Shown here one piece after another: positions 29,576 through 38,775 of a stretch of 64,000 nt of DNA. Below the pieces are notes generated by a model, which was given only the letters and a program-made list of their open reading frames with translations, was not told the DNA's origin and did no database searches. Source of the DNA: DASRAA01 sp963814165. GTDB lineage: Bacteria; Acidobacteriota; Terriglobia; Terriglobales; Acidobacteriaceae. The DNA lies in contig CAWFBW010000011.1 in NCBI GenBank assembly GCA_963814165.1, positions 248,001 to 312,000 on the forward strand, given 5' to 3'. The position numbers were made by a program, and so were the translations under genes. The first letter of the stretch is position 1. Every line of letters begins with the position of its first letter.

Positions 29576-30493
29576 TTGAACATCAGCAGGGTGGTTCATT
29601 CGGTTCGAGTCTTCTCCCGCGAACTAAAGCAGACATCCAATCAAGCAACCCGAAGGCCGACGCTGGGCATCGCGTTGGGCGGAGGGTTTGCTCGCGGCAT
29701 CGCGCATATCGGCGTGCTGAAAGTGCTGGAAGAAGAGAACATTCCTGTGGACTACATGGCCGGAACGAGCGTGGGCGCCATTATTGGCGCGGGGTATTGC
29801 AGCGGAATGACTGCGGCCGAACTTGCCGACATGGCGCGCACCCTGCGGTTTGCCGACTTCGCCCGGCTTACGCTTTCGCGATACGGCTTTTATAACAATG
29901 ACCGCATGGAACGGTTTTTTGCGCGCGTGCTGAAGCAGCACAGGTTTGAAGACCTGAAGATTCCGCTGGCGATTACGGCGACGGAGTTTCGAACGGGAGA
30001 GGCAGCTGTGTTTACCAAGGGTCCGCTGGTGGACCCGATTCGCGCGAGTTGCGCGTATCCGGGAATGTTTTTGCCGGTGGAGATCGACGGACACTCGTAC
30101 ATCGACGGGATGCTGGCCTATGCCGTGCCAACGACGCCGCTACGTCAGATGGGGGCGGACCGCGTGCTTGGCATTTACTTGAGCGCACATTGGAACAACA
30201 CCAAGCCTCCGCGGCATCTGTTCGAAGTAATCGGACAGTGTTTCTCAATCGCGCAGGCGAAGTTGGCGGAGTCGTGGAAGAAGGATGCGAACCTGGTGAT
30301 TGAGCCTGACGTGAACGGGTTCGCGTATGACTGCTTCGAGCGCGCGCCGGAGCTGATCGCTGTTGGCGAGACTGCCATGCGTGCCGCACTGCCGCAGCTG
30401 AGGACGACGCTGAATTTGCCGCAACGCAGCGCATCGCAAAAGGTTGGACGCGCTTCGCGCCTGGGCGCGGTCCAGACCAGTCCGGCCGGATAA
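29576..30493 (+). CDS. Patatin-like phospholipase (RssA/NTE family)
   Basis: 305 residues with the full patatin catalytic set: oxyanion hole GGGFARG, nucleophile elbow GTSVG (G-x-S-x-G) and the dyad Asp in YIDGML (DG-A/G). The TTG start at 29576 has GGAAGG a few bases upstream. A serine-aspartate lipase or esterase acting on phospholipids, probably cytoplasmic because no signal peptide is present. The C-terminal 25 residues are basic and low in structure. Confidence 0.9.
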   Translation: MNISRVVHSVRVFSRELKQTSNQATRRPTLGIALGGGFARGIAHIGVLKVLEEENIPVDYMAGTSVGAIIGAGYCSGMTAAELADMARTLRFADFARLTLSRYGFYNNDRMERFFARVLKQHRFEDLKIPLAITATEFRTGEAAVFTKGPLVDPIRASCAYPGMFLPVEIDGHSYIDGMLAYAVPTTPLRQMGADRVLGIYLSAHWNNTKPPRHLFEVIGQCFSIAQAKLAESWKKDANLVIEPDVNGFAYDCFERAPELIAVGETAMRAALPQLRTTLNLPQRSASQKVGRASRLGAVQTSPAG

Positions 30494-30530
30494 CGGGCTT
30501 CAGAGTGAGTCGCCGTTGCTCAGACGGTTG

Positions 30531-30923
30531 CTAACTTTTTCGAGTTGCCGAATGAGCTGAAACTGTCTGATAGGCCGGGCCCGCCAGAAGGAACGCGAGC
30601 ACAATGTGCAGAGCCGAAGCCGGCCACAGCAAGTTAGCGGGGAAGCCTCCGCCGACTCTGAGGTAACCGAGGTACAGTCCTGCCAGCAGGTTGTAGACGA
30701 ATAGGGCGCGAACAGTTTGCGCTGTCGCAAGCTCGCCACCAGTCCAGCAGGCCAGTCCGAGCGCGAACAATCCGCAACCGGCGAGGCGCGCCACGGCGAT
30801 CCCGCTCGGAGCAAGACCCGCGTCTAAAAGGACGCGAGCAACTAGGTTAGGGACGGCAAATAACGCGATTCCTGTACCCACCTCAATCGCCGAAGATGCT
30901 TTCGTGAGGAATTCTGTTCTCAT
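30531..30923 (-). CDS. Small integral membrane protein of unknown function
   Basis: 130 residues with about four hydrophobic helices (IEVGTGIALFAVPNLVARVL, VARLAGCGLFALGLACW, LFVYNLLAGLYLGYL, LHIVLAFLLAG). The length and helix pattern resemble small unclassified membrane proteins of soil bacteria; I cannot name a family. It ends 38 bases from the patatin gene, convergent with it, and lies downstream of the arylsulfatase on the same strand. Confidence 0.6.
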   Translation of the reverse strand: MRTEFLTKASSAIEVGTGIALFAVPNLVARVLLDAGLAPSGIAVARLAGCGLFALGLACWTGGELATAQTVRALFVYNLLAGLYLGYLRVGGGFPANLLWPASALHIVLAFLLAGPAYQTVSAHSATRKS

Positions 30924-30998
30924 GTGTAGATTCTGCGCACTGCCAGCGGGGACTGGCAGCGCGTCGTGCTTGCAACCGTTTGGTTCTGACGTGGCCGC

Positions 30999-33695
30999 TT
31001 AGTTGTTGACCCTGGCCATGGCTTCGTCCACCTTCTTCTGGTCCTCGGCCGACAACTGCGACGTACCGAGGTTGACGGTCAGTTTATCGATTGCTCCGGT
31101 GAACGGGAAGGGACAATCGTAGTTGAAGTCCACCGGCGTGCGGGTATCGAGCCCGACGTCGAAGCTCTCGTCAGCCGGCATGAGGAACGGAATGGTGTGC
31201 TCGATCGTCTTGCGGGCGACTTCCTTGCCATCCACGCTCAGCACGCCCGTGCCACCTTTAGCGAGGCCCGGTCCGTCGTATTTAAAGTCAAACACGATGG
31301 TGTGCTTGCCTTCACCCAGCGATGATAGTCCTTCCCAGCGGGACCGTTCCAGGTCCAGGAAGTTGTACACGAACACCGGCCGGCCGCGGCCAATGTGGAA
31401 TAGGTCGGTGGCGAACGCCAGCACCAGCCCGAGCGCTGCGACCACCACGAACGCGTAACCGAACCGTTTTCTCCACTTTCCGGCTGTGCCGATGAAGATC
31501 AGCAGCAACCCGAAAATCAACAAGCCCAAAACAATGTGCTTGAAGTGCCAACTGTTGAAGAACCACCTTGCGCCCGGACTCAGCATCAGCCCGTAGCCGC
31601 CGGACATGCCGCCCGCGGTGACGATAATTCCCTCGGCCCCGCCACTGGGGATAGTTACCTCCGCAGTGAGGGTGTAGTCCCGGCCCAGTGTGTTAGGGGC
31701 GTTGCCCATGGGAATGTTGGGAGTCACGCCCGTGTAGGTGAAGACTGTCTTCCCTGCCACCGCGCTCGGCCGCGCCGTCAGCGCGCGCACGAAACCCGAG
31801 TTGTCCAGCGGAAAGACCTGGTACTTCCCGGCTTCTTTCAAGAACAGTGCCTGCATTTCTTTCAGTTTGTCAGGCATCTTCGTCGCCAAGTCGTTGTACT
31901 CCGAATAGTCCTCGGCGATGTGGTAGAGCTCCCAGCGGTAGTCGCTGAGGTCCGTCTGCTTGCCCGTTCCCATCTCCCACGACGGGGACGGAGGCGTGGT
32001 GGCGGCAACCCAGCCATCGTGGTAGATGGCGCGGTTGCCGACCATCTCGAAGTACTGCGTGTCGCGCTTCGAGGGCGCATTGGCATTGGCCGAATCAAAG
32101 GTGTACGTCATGCTCAAGCCTTCGATGGGCTTCTGCTTGATCCCATTGACTTCGTCCGGCGCCTGGATGCCGGCGGCTTCCAGGATGGTCGGGACGATGT
32201 CAATGACGTGGTGGAACTGGGTGCGGATCCCACCCGGATCTTTGATGTGGCCGGGCCACGAGATTGCCAAGCCCTGCCGGGTCCCGCCGAAATGCGAGGC
32301 CACCTGCTTGGTCCACTTGAAGGGTGTATCGAATGCCCAGGCCCAGGCCACCGACATATGCGGGTAGGTTTTGTCGGAGCCCCAGTCGTTATAGTGCAAT
32401 GCGTTGAGGGCCAGGACGGGCTTGACTTCCGGCATATTGATGATGCCGTTGTAAGCCGTGTACTGATTGAACGTGCCGTACACGGTGCCTTCGGCGCTGG
32501 TGCCGTTGTCGCCGTCGATATAGATAATCAGCGTGTTATCGAGTTTGCCCATCTTCTGGACTTCGTCAATCACGCGGCCAATCTCATAGTCGGTGTAGGC
32601 GGTGTACCCAGCAAATACCTCTGCCTGGCGGGCATACATCTTCTTTTCCGCCTCGTTGAGCGAGTCCCACTTGGGCAGCTTGGCGCCGCCGTACTCTTCC
32701 TGTCCGTCCGGCCACGGCGTGAGCGTCGTGTTCGCCGGAATCACGCCCAGCTTCTTCTGGTTTTCGAAGATCTGTTCGCGCAGCTTTTCCCAGCCCATGT
32801 CGAACTTGCCATGGAACTTGTCAATCCATTCCTGCTTCGGCTGGTGGGGCGAGTGCGACCCGCCGGGCACGTAATAGACGAAGAACGGCTTGTCCGGCGC
32901 CGCCGCGTTCAGGTCGTGCAAATACCGAATGGCATCGTCGGCCAGGTCAGTGGTGAGGTTGTAGTCTATCTTGCCGACCCAGGGATACACCGCCTCCGTG
33001 TTGCGGAACAGGTAGGGCGTCCACTGGTCGGTCTCGCCGCCCAGAAAGCCATAGAAGTACTGGAAGCCCATTCCGATAGGCCATTGGTCAAAGGGTCCGG
33101 CCGTGGTGCTGTAGGTGAATCCCGGCGTGTTGTGGTCTTTGCCGAACCACGAAGTCGCGTAGCCGTTCTCTTTCAGGATCTCGCCAATGGTGGCGCTCTC
33201 CGGCCCGATAACCGAGTCGTAGCCCGGGTAGCCGGTGGACAATTCGCCGATAACACCGAAACCGACCGAATGATGGTTGCGGCCCGTGATCAGCGCTGCC
33301 CGCGTTGGTGAGCATAGCGCCGTCGAGTGGAACTGCGTATAGCGTAGCCCCGCTTTGGCAATCCGATCCAGGTTCGGCGTCGGAATCACGCCGCCAAAGG
33401 TGCTCGGTACGCCATAACCTTGGTCGTCAGTCATGATGAGCAGCACGTTGGGCGCGCCCTTCGGAGGCACCACGCGCGGCGGCCACCATGGTTTGGAAGT
33501 CTTGTAGGTTTCCGTGATCACGCCGCCGAACTTCGGAGGCGGTGGTGGAAGCTGTTTTCCGCTGATAGTAGTGGTGGCGTCGGCCTGACCCAACGTGCCG
33601 GTGACCTGTTGCGCGACCGCGCTACGGCCCGCGATAAGAGTGGCGGTCGCGAACAGTCCCAGGGCCAGAGTGCGGTTCCCCGCTCGAAAACTCAT
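30999..33695 (-). CDS. Arylsulfatase (formylglycine-dependent, secreted)
   Basis: 898 residues, with a signal peptide at residues 1-29. The sulfatase domain starts with PNVLLIMTDDQGYG (metal Asp90 and Asp91), and the formylglycine site is C-S-P-T-R with Cys128 in TALCSPTRAALITGR. Catalytic His and Asp/Asn residues follow (GTSAEG, SHFGGTRQG). The C-terminal ~250 residues are an added beta-rich part with one transmembrane helix (HIVLGLLIFGLLLIFIGTAG) plus further helices, so the enzyme is probably membrane-tethered in the periplasm. It hydrolyses aryl or other sulfate esters; maturation needs a formylglycine-generating enzyme not seen here. Confidence 0.92.
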   Translation of the reverse strand: MSFRAGNRTLALGLFATATLIAGRSAVAQQVTGTLGQADATTTISGKQLPPPPPKFGGVITETYKTSKPWWPPRVVPPKGAPNVLLIMTDDQGYGVPSTFGGVIPTPNLDRIAKAGLRYTQFHSTALCSPTRAALITGRNHHSVGFGVIGELSTGYPGYDSVIGPESATIGEILKENGYATSWFGKDHNTPGFTYSTTAGPFDQWPIGMGFQYFYGFLGGETDQWTPYLFRNTEAVYPWVGKIDYNLTTDLADDAIRYLHDLNAAAPDKPFFVYYVPGGSHSPHQPKQEWIDKFHGKFDMGWEKLREQIFENQKKLGVIPANTTLTPWPDGQEEYGGAKLPKWDSLNEAEKKMYARQAEVFAGYTAYTDYEIGRVIDEVQKMGKLDNTLIIYIDGDNGTSAEGTVYGTFNQYTAYNGIINMPEVKPVLALNALHYNDWGSDKTYPHMSVAWAWAFDTPFKWTKQVASHFGGTRQGLAISWPGHIKDPGGIRTQFHHVIDIVPTILEAAGIQAPDEVNGIKQKPIEGLSMTYTFDSANANAPSKRDTQYFEMVGNRAIYHDGWVAATTPPSPSWEMGTGKQTDLSDYRWELYHIAEDYSEYNDLATKMPDKLKEMQALFLKEAGKYQVFPLDNSGFVRALTARPSAVAGKTVFTYTGVTPNIPMGNAPNTLGRDYTLTAEVTIPSGGAEGIIVTAGGMSGGYGLMLSPGARWFFNSWHFKHIVLGLLIFGLLLIFIGTAGKWRKRFGYAFVVVAALGLVLAFATDLFHIGRGRPVFVYNFLDLERSRWEGLSSLGEGKHTIVFDFKYDGPGLAKGGTGVLSVDGKEVARKTIEHTIPFLMPADESFDVGLDTRTPVDFNYDCPFPFTGAIDKLTVNLGTSQLSAEDQKKVDEAMARVNN

Positions 33696-34066
33696 ACGAT
33701 GATTCCTCGCGAATACTTCCGAGTGGTGCTCGCAAGGAGTCAGTTGCGAGGTGTTGGTTTCGCTCGCAATGAGCGAAGAATTTCCGCCTCGATCAAATCG
33801 AACTACGACCCCACAGCATGGTTCAGCGTGTCAGCAACTTTAGCCCGCCGCCAATACAAAAATCAATCTCGAATAGAAGACTCGAGAGAATTTGGCTGGT
33901 GCTCGAGAGTTCAGCCGGGATGTTGTTGACAAGAGAAGCGGACCGCGGGCGTTTGTGGGCAGAAAGTGGGACGACAGGTGCGGCACTTTCCGGTGATTGA
34001 GGCGACAAAATTCAAAACCCCGCTCAAACGGAAGTCGCTTGAGCGGGGCTTCTGATCGGAGTTGCG
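33696..34066. other. Intergenic region upstream of arylsulfatase
   Basis: 371 bases; it contains the M3-peptidase terminator at 34018-34048 and otherwise nothing recognisable. The short open frames have no family features. The region is more AT-rich near 33860-33900. Confidence 0.4.
34018..34048 (-). terminator. Intrinsic terminator of the M3 peptidase gene
   Basis: Perfect 10-base arms CCCCGCTCAA (34018-34027) and TTGAGCGGGG (34039-34048); on the minus strand the hairpin is followed by TTTT (34014-34017). It begins 18 bases past the stop codon. Confidence 0.85.
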
Positions 34067-36199
34067 TTACTTGGTGCTGGCTTGTGGCTCCAGGCCGCGA
34101 TATTTCAGCATTGGTTCGATGCTGGGCTTCGCGCCGCGCCAATTCTCATACAGCGTTTCCAGGTCTTCGGTGTTGCCGCGCGACAACACCATTTCGCGGA
34201 AGCGGTCGCCGTTGGCGCGGGTGAGGCCGCCGTGCTCGACGAACCACTGGTAAGCGTCGTCGGCGAGCATCTGCGTCCAGAGATAGGCGTAGTAGCCGGC
34301 GGAGTATTCGAGGGCAAAGATGTGGCTGAAGTAGCTGGAGCGGTAGCGCGGCGGAACGTAGCTGATGAGCAGATGGGTCTTCTCGAGAGCTGCCTTTTCG
34401 AAGGCGTCAGGCTGCTGCAACGGCGCCGTTGGCGATAGCGTGTACCACTGCATGTCCAGTTCGGCGGCGGCCACCAGTTCGGTCATGTCGTAGCCCTTGT
34501 TGAAGGTGCGGGACTTCTTGATCTTCTCGAGCAGTTCGGCGGGCATGGGAGCGCCCGTCTTGTAGTGCTTGGCATAGTGCTCGAAGACGGAGGGGTAAGT
34601 CGCCCAGTATTCATTGAACTGCGAGGGAAACTCGACGAAGTCGCGCGCCGTGTTAGTGCCAGACAGGCTGGGGTATTCGGTGTTGGCAAACATGCCGTGC
34701 AGGGCGTGTCCGAACTCGTGGAACATGGTGTTGACGTCGTCGGTGGTGAGCAGTGCGGGCTCGCCCGGCGCGGGCTTGGAGAAGTTGCAGACGTTGACCA
34801 CCACTGGCTTGGTACCCATCAGCTTCGACTGCTCGACATAGTTCCCCATCCAGGCACCGCCCTGCTTGTTATCGCGCTTGAAGTAGTCGGTGTAGAACAG
34901 GGCGAGGGAACTGCCGTCAGCGTTGAAGACCTCGAAGACCCGCATGTCGGAGTCGTACACCGGGAGGTCGTGGCGCTCCTTGAAGGTGATGCCATAGAGC
35001 TGAGTGGCGGCGTAGAATACGCCGTTCTCGAGCACGTTGCTCATCTCGAAGTAGGGCTTGACCTGCTCTTCGTCGAGATCGTATTTGGCTTTACGCACCT
35101 GCTCGGAATATATTTCCCAATCCCAGGGCTGGAGCTGGAAGCCGCCTTCCTGCTGGTCGATAACTGCCTGAATGTCTTTGGCTTCGGCGGCAGCGCGGGC
35201 GGTCGCGGCGGGGACGATCGCGTCCATGAACTTCAGCGCCGCTTCCGGAGTTTTGGCCATCTGGTCTTCAATCTTCCAGGCGGCAAAGTTGGGATAGCCG
35301 AGCAGCTTTCCTTTTTGCGCGCGAAGCTGGGCAATTTTCGCGATCGTGTCGCGGGTGTCGTTGGCGTCGCCGTGCTCGGCGCGGTTCCACGAATTGTTGA
35401 AGAGCGCCTCGCGGGTAGTGCGATCGGTCAACGAAGCGAGGGCGGGCTGCTGGGTCGTATTCTGCAGCGGAATGACATAGCCTTCGACTTTGCGTCCCGT
35501 GGCGGCCCCGGCGGCGGCGGTAATTTCGGCTTCGCTGAGTCCGGCAAGCGCGGCTTTGTCTTTCGTGACGAGAGCGCCTTGCTTGGTGGCGTCGAGCAAC
35601 TTGGTGCTGAACGTATTGGAGAGTCCGGCCAGCTCTTCATTGAGCTTCTTCAACTGCACTTTGTCGGCTTCGCTGAGGTTGGCCCCGGCGTGGACGAACT
35701 CGTCGTAGTCGTATTTGACCAGGCGCTTCCCTTCGGCATCGAGCTTCAGCGAGCCGAGCTGCTTGTAGATGGTAGCGACGCGCTGAAAGAGCTTGGCGTT
35801 GAGGAAGATGGCGTCGCGGTGAGCGGCGAGCTTGGGCGCCTCAATGGAACGCACGTTCTGCAGCGTGGGATTGGTGTTGGCGCCGGCGAGCGCAAAGAAC
35901 GCCGCGGTCGCCCGCTGAAGCAGTTCTCCGCTCTTTTCCATCGGGACGATGGTGTTCTCAAACGTCGGCGCTGCGGGGTTGTTGGCGATGGCTTCAATTT
36001 CCTTGAGCTGCTCGGCCATACCGGCTTCAATCGCCGGCTGATAGTCCTCATCCTTGATCTTGTCGAAGGGAGGGGTTTCGAAGGGCAGCTTGCTCGGAGA
36101 CATCAATGGGTTGGTGGAGGTGGAATCGGCGGCTACGGAAATCAAAGGTGTAGTCATAAGTGCAAGCAGGGCGGTTAGGGTGAATATGAATTTGCGCAT
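34067..36199 (-). CDS. M3-family oligopeptidase (peptidyl-dipeptidase Dcp-like), secreted
   Basis: The ATG at 36199 opens a signal peptide (MRKFIFTLTALLALMTTPLI, SVAA) and is preferred over a frame open for 100 codons upstream. 710 residues; the zinc site is HEFGHALHG (HExxH), with the third ligand Glu downstream, in the long helical M3 fold. The tail YRSSYFSHIFALEYSAGYYAYLW is characteristic of Dcp/oligopeptidase A. Probably periplasmic, trimming short peptides two residues at a time. A good hairpin terminator follows. Confidence 0.92.
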   Translation of the reverse strand: MRKFIFTLTALLALMTTPLISVAADSTSTNPLMSPSKLPFETPPFDKIKDEDYQPAIEAGMAEQLKEIEAIANNPAAPTFENTIVPMEKSGELLQRATAAFFALAGANTNPTLQNVRSIEAPKLAAHRDAIFLNAKLFQRVATIYKQLGSLKLDAEGKRLVKYDYDEFVHAGANLSEADKVQLKKLNEELAGLSNTFSTKLLDATKQGALVTKDKAALAGLSEAEITAAAGAATGRKVEGYVIPLQNTTQQPALASLTDRTTREALFNNSWNRAEHGDANDTRDTIAKIAQLRAQKGKLLGYPNFAAWKIEDQMAKTPEAALKFMDAIVPAATARAAAEAKDIQAVIDQQEGGFQLQPWDWEIYSEQVRKAKYDLDEEQVKPYFEMSNVLENGVFYAATQLYGITFKERHDLPVYDSDMRVFEVFNADGSSLALFYTDYFKRDNKQGGAWMGNYVEQSKLMGTKPVVVNVCNFSKPAPGEPALLTTDDVNTMFHEFGHALHGMFANTEYPSLSGTNTARDFVEFPSQFNEYWATYPSVFEHYAKHYKTGAPMPAELLEKIKKSRTFNKGYDMTELVAAAELDMQWYTLSPTAPLQQPDAFEKAALEKTHLLISYVPPRYRSSYFSHIFALEYSAGYYAYLWTQMLADDAYQWFVEHGGLTRANGDRFREMVLSRGNTEDLETLYENWRGAKPSIEPMLKYRGLEPQASTK

Positions 36200-36380
36200 A
36201 ACTTTACAGTGTAATCCGAGCGCAACGGATGCGTCGGAAGATTTTGTCTGGGCTAAGGGTGGCCCGGGCAGTCCGAAGGCGCTGATTTGGCGTCCCGTGT
36301 CAGCAATGACCATGGCTATCGTGATGCGGGTCACGGTGGGACAATGCGATGTTCCTGATACTGGGTAGGACGAGGTTTTC

Positions 36381-37955
36381 ATGGCGATTGCGACGTCGAG
36401 TACGGTCGGGCACGAACCACAGCGGTCGGAATTGGCGAGCGGCTCGGCGGTCGTCTGGTGCATTGCCGGCGCGGTATTGCTGCTGCAACTGGCGACCGCC
36501 AAACGCTACGGCTATTTCGGCGACGAGATGTATCACATGGCATGCGGCGAGCACATGGCATGGGGCTACGTGGACCAGCCGCCGCTCATCGCCGTGTTTG
36601 CGTGGCTGACCCGGCATTTGTTTGGGACGTCAGTGTTCGCGATCCGGTTGTTTCCGGCGTTTGCCAGCTTTGCCTTAGTGTGGCTGACGGGGTTGCTCAC
36701 CCGCGAATTGGGCGGAGGACGATTTGCACAAGGGCTCGCGGCGCTGTGCTCGGCGTGCGCGGGCGTGTATCTCATCCTCGGCCACCTGTTCACCATGAAC
36801 GTGTTCGAGCCGCTGCTATGGATGGGCTGCGCCTACGTTGTGATTCGCATCGTAAAGACGGGCGACCAGAAGCTATGGCTGTGGCTCGGCGTGCTGGCCG
36901 GTGTCGGGCTGGAAAACAAGTACTCGATGGCGGTATTCGGCTTTGCCGTTGTAGTCGGGCTGATTCTGACCCGCGAGCGCAAGGCTTTTGCCAGTCCGTG
37001 GATCTGGGTTGCCGGTGTCATCGCCTTCCTGATCTTTCTCCCGAATCTTCTCTGGAACATCCAGCACCAGTGGCCGTTTCTGGAGCTGATGCGCAATATT
37101 CGCGCCAGCGGACGTGACACCGTGTTTACCCCGCTGGGATATCTCAAGGCGCAAGTTTTTCTAATGACGCCCGTGACGTTCCCTGTGTGGTTGCTCGGAG
37201 CGACGTATTTCTTCTTCTGGAAGACCGGCAAGCCGTTTCGCGTATTGGGCTGGGTATTTGTGACCGTGCTGCTGGTCTTCATCGCACTGCACGGCAAGGA
37301 CTACTATGCGGCACCGGTGTATCCGTTGGTGTTTGCCGGCGGAGCGATTGCCGTCGAGCAACTCTCGCGACGCCGCGGACTACGCTGGGTGGGAGCGGCA
37401 ATGGTTGGGTTAATCCTGGCGGGTACAGCGGCCCTGCTGCCGCTGTTTGCGCCGGTGCTTGCGCCGCAGGCTTTCCTCCGCTACCAGGCCAGCTTGCCAT
37501 TTCAGATTCAGCCGGATGAGAGGAGCATGTTGCAAGAGCCGATGCCGCATTACTACTCGGACTGTTTCGGCTGGGAAGAGATGGTGCAGGCGGTCGCAAA
37601 GGCTTATGCCATGGTGGCTCCGGAAGAGCGCGCCGACACGGCCATCTTCGCCCATGACTTCGCCGCAGCGGGCGCGATCGATATCATTGGCCCGAAGTAC
37701 GGGTTGCCCAAGGCCATCAGCGGGCACCAAAGTTACTGGCTGTGGGGGCCGCGCAATTACAGCGGGCAGACCGTGATTGTGGTGGGCAGCACGCCAGTGA
37801 ACGAGGCGCAGCATTTCAACCAGGTTACAGTTGTTGCGGAGCTGCACAATCCCTATGCGCCGCCGTGGGAGAACCGTCCCGTCCTGTTGTGCCGAGGCCC
37901 GAAGAACTTCCATTCGGTAAGCGAAATCTGGCCGAAGCTGAAAAACTGGGACTGA
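36381..37955 (+). CDS. Glycosyltransferase family 39 (ArnT/PMT-like) membrane protein
   Basis: 524 residues with about eleven membrane helices. The N-terminal periplasmic loop carries the GT39-type acidic pair in GYFGDEMYHMACG followed by VDQPPL. The C-terminal ~150 residues are soluble (YYSDCFGWEEMVQAVAKAYA) and probably periplasmic. Members transfer a sugar from a polyprenyl-phosphate donor to lipid A, protein or glycan; the acceptor here is unknown. Divergent from the M3 peptidase gene. Confidence 0.85.
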   Translation: MAIATSSTVGHEPQRSELASGSAVVWCIAGAVLLLQLATAKRYGYFGDEMYHMACGEHMAWGYVDQPPLIAVFAWLTRHLFGTSVFAIRLFPAFASFALVWLTGLLTRELGGGRFAQGLAALCSACAGVYLILGHLFTMNVFEPLLWMGCAYVVIRIVKTGDQKLWLWLGVLAGVGLENKYSMAVFGFAVVVGLILTRERKAFASPWIWVAGVIAFLIFLPNLLWNIQHQWPFLELMRNIRASGRDTVFTPLGYLKAQVFLMTPVTFPVWLLGATYFFFWKTGKPFRVLGWVFVTVLLVFIALHGKDYYAAPVYPLVFAGGAIAVEQLSRRRGLRWVGAAMVGLILAGTAALLPLFAPVLAPQAFLRYQASLPFQIQPDERSMLQEPMPHYYSDCFGWEEMVQAVAKAYAMVAPEERADTAIFAHDFAAAGAIDIIGPKYGLPKAISGHQSYWLWGPRNYSGQTVIVVGSTPVNEAQHFNQVTVVAELHNPYAPPWENRPVLLCRGPKNFHSVSEIWPKLKNWD

Positions 37956-37971
37956 CCCAGGAAGCCGAGCC

Positions 37972-38574
37972 TCAGAAGTGTCCCTTGAACAACAGGTAGC
38001 AGGGCAGTGATGACTTCCCCTCGGCCGTCGCCTTCAGCTTGCAGGCGTAAGTATGGCAGTCGTGGAACAAGGGAATGTAGGGAAACACAAAGCGGTGGCG
38101 GCGCTCATTCTGGATCAGCTTGTACGCTTGATCAACCGAGACGTACACGGGAGAACCGACCGTGTGGCCGCGGTCCGGGGTTTCAGCGGGTGTGATGTGA
38201 AAACCGAATAGATGCCAGCCTGAGACCAGGTCGGTACCAGTACTGCCGGTAACAACAATTTGCCCGAAATCAATCAGTGGGAAGTTGGCTGCACCGTACC
38301 CGAATGTAATGGCATTCTCTCCCGCGCCGACCTGTACCCACTTGTGGCCGAAGGGTCCCGCAATGTCAGACATGCGTACTTGTACCGGTACCAGGCCTGA
38401 CGAATCGACGAGAGAGCTGACGGCTTCCAGGCTATACGGATCAGGGCTCGCGGGACTGGCGGCAACGAAGCATGCCGCACCCGCTGGGCACGACGATTGT
38501 TCGAGCTGCGCCGATAGCGCGAGTGGTGCGCTAGTGAACGCTGCCAACAGAAGTAGGAATCGAAGTGTTCGCAT
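37972..38574 (-). CDS. Secreted protein of unknown function
   Basis: 200 residues with a signal peptide (MRTLRFLLLLAAFTSAPLAL, cleavage near SA-Q) and four Cys in the mature part, two of them near the C-terminus (HDCHTYACKLK). A central FGYGAANFPLIDFGQIVV region and HTYACK suggest a compact extracellular domain, but I recognise no family. It ends 16 bases from the convergent GT39 gene. Confidence 0.6.
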   Translation of the reverse strand: MRTLRFLLLLAAFTSAPLALSAQLEQSSCPAGAACFVAASPASPDPYSLEAVSSLVDSSGLVPVQVRMSDIAGPFGHKWVQVGAGENAITFGYGAANFPLIDFGQIVVTGSTGTDLVSGWHLFGFHITPAETPDRGHTVGSPVYVSVDQAYKLIQNERRHRFVFPYIPLFHDCHTYACKLKATAEGKSSLPCYLLFKGHF

Positions 38575-38775
38575 TGCGTTTTCGTTGCCTCGTCATTGCG
38601 CGGAGCCACATTCGCAAAAATTAAGATGAATTTCATCAGAGACGGGATACTCGGGTAATTTCCGTATCTTCATGGGAGGAACGGCGTACGCGAATCGCGG
38701 GCGATGTTCACGGCCCACGGCTGAGCTATACTGCCAACTATTCGTCCAGTTCCCGCACAAGTGGAGAGTCATTCC

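Noticed and set aside
31536..33311. A 591-codon antisense frame opposite the arylsulfatase, with similar frames at 34565-36178, 21423-23009, 4669-6300 and 6392-7939
   Set aside because: Each mirrors a well-supported gene on the other strand and has no recognisable domain; they are compositional shadows.
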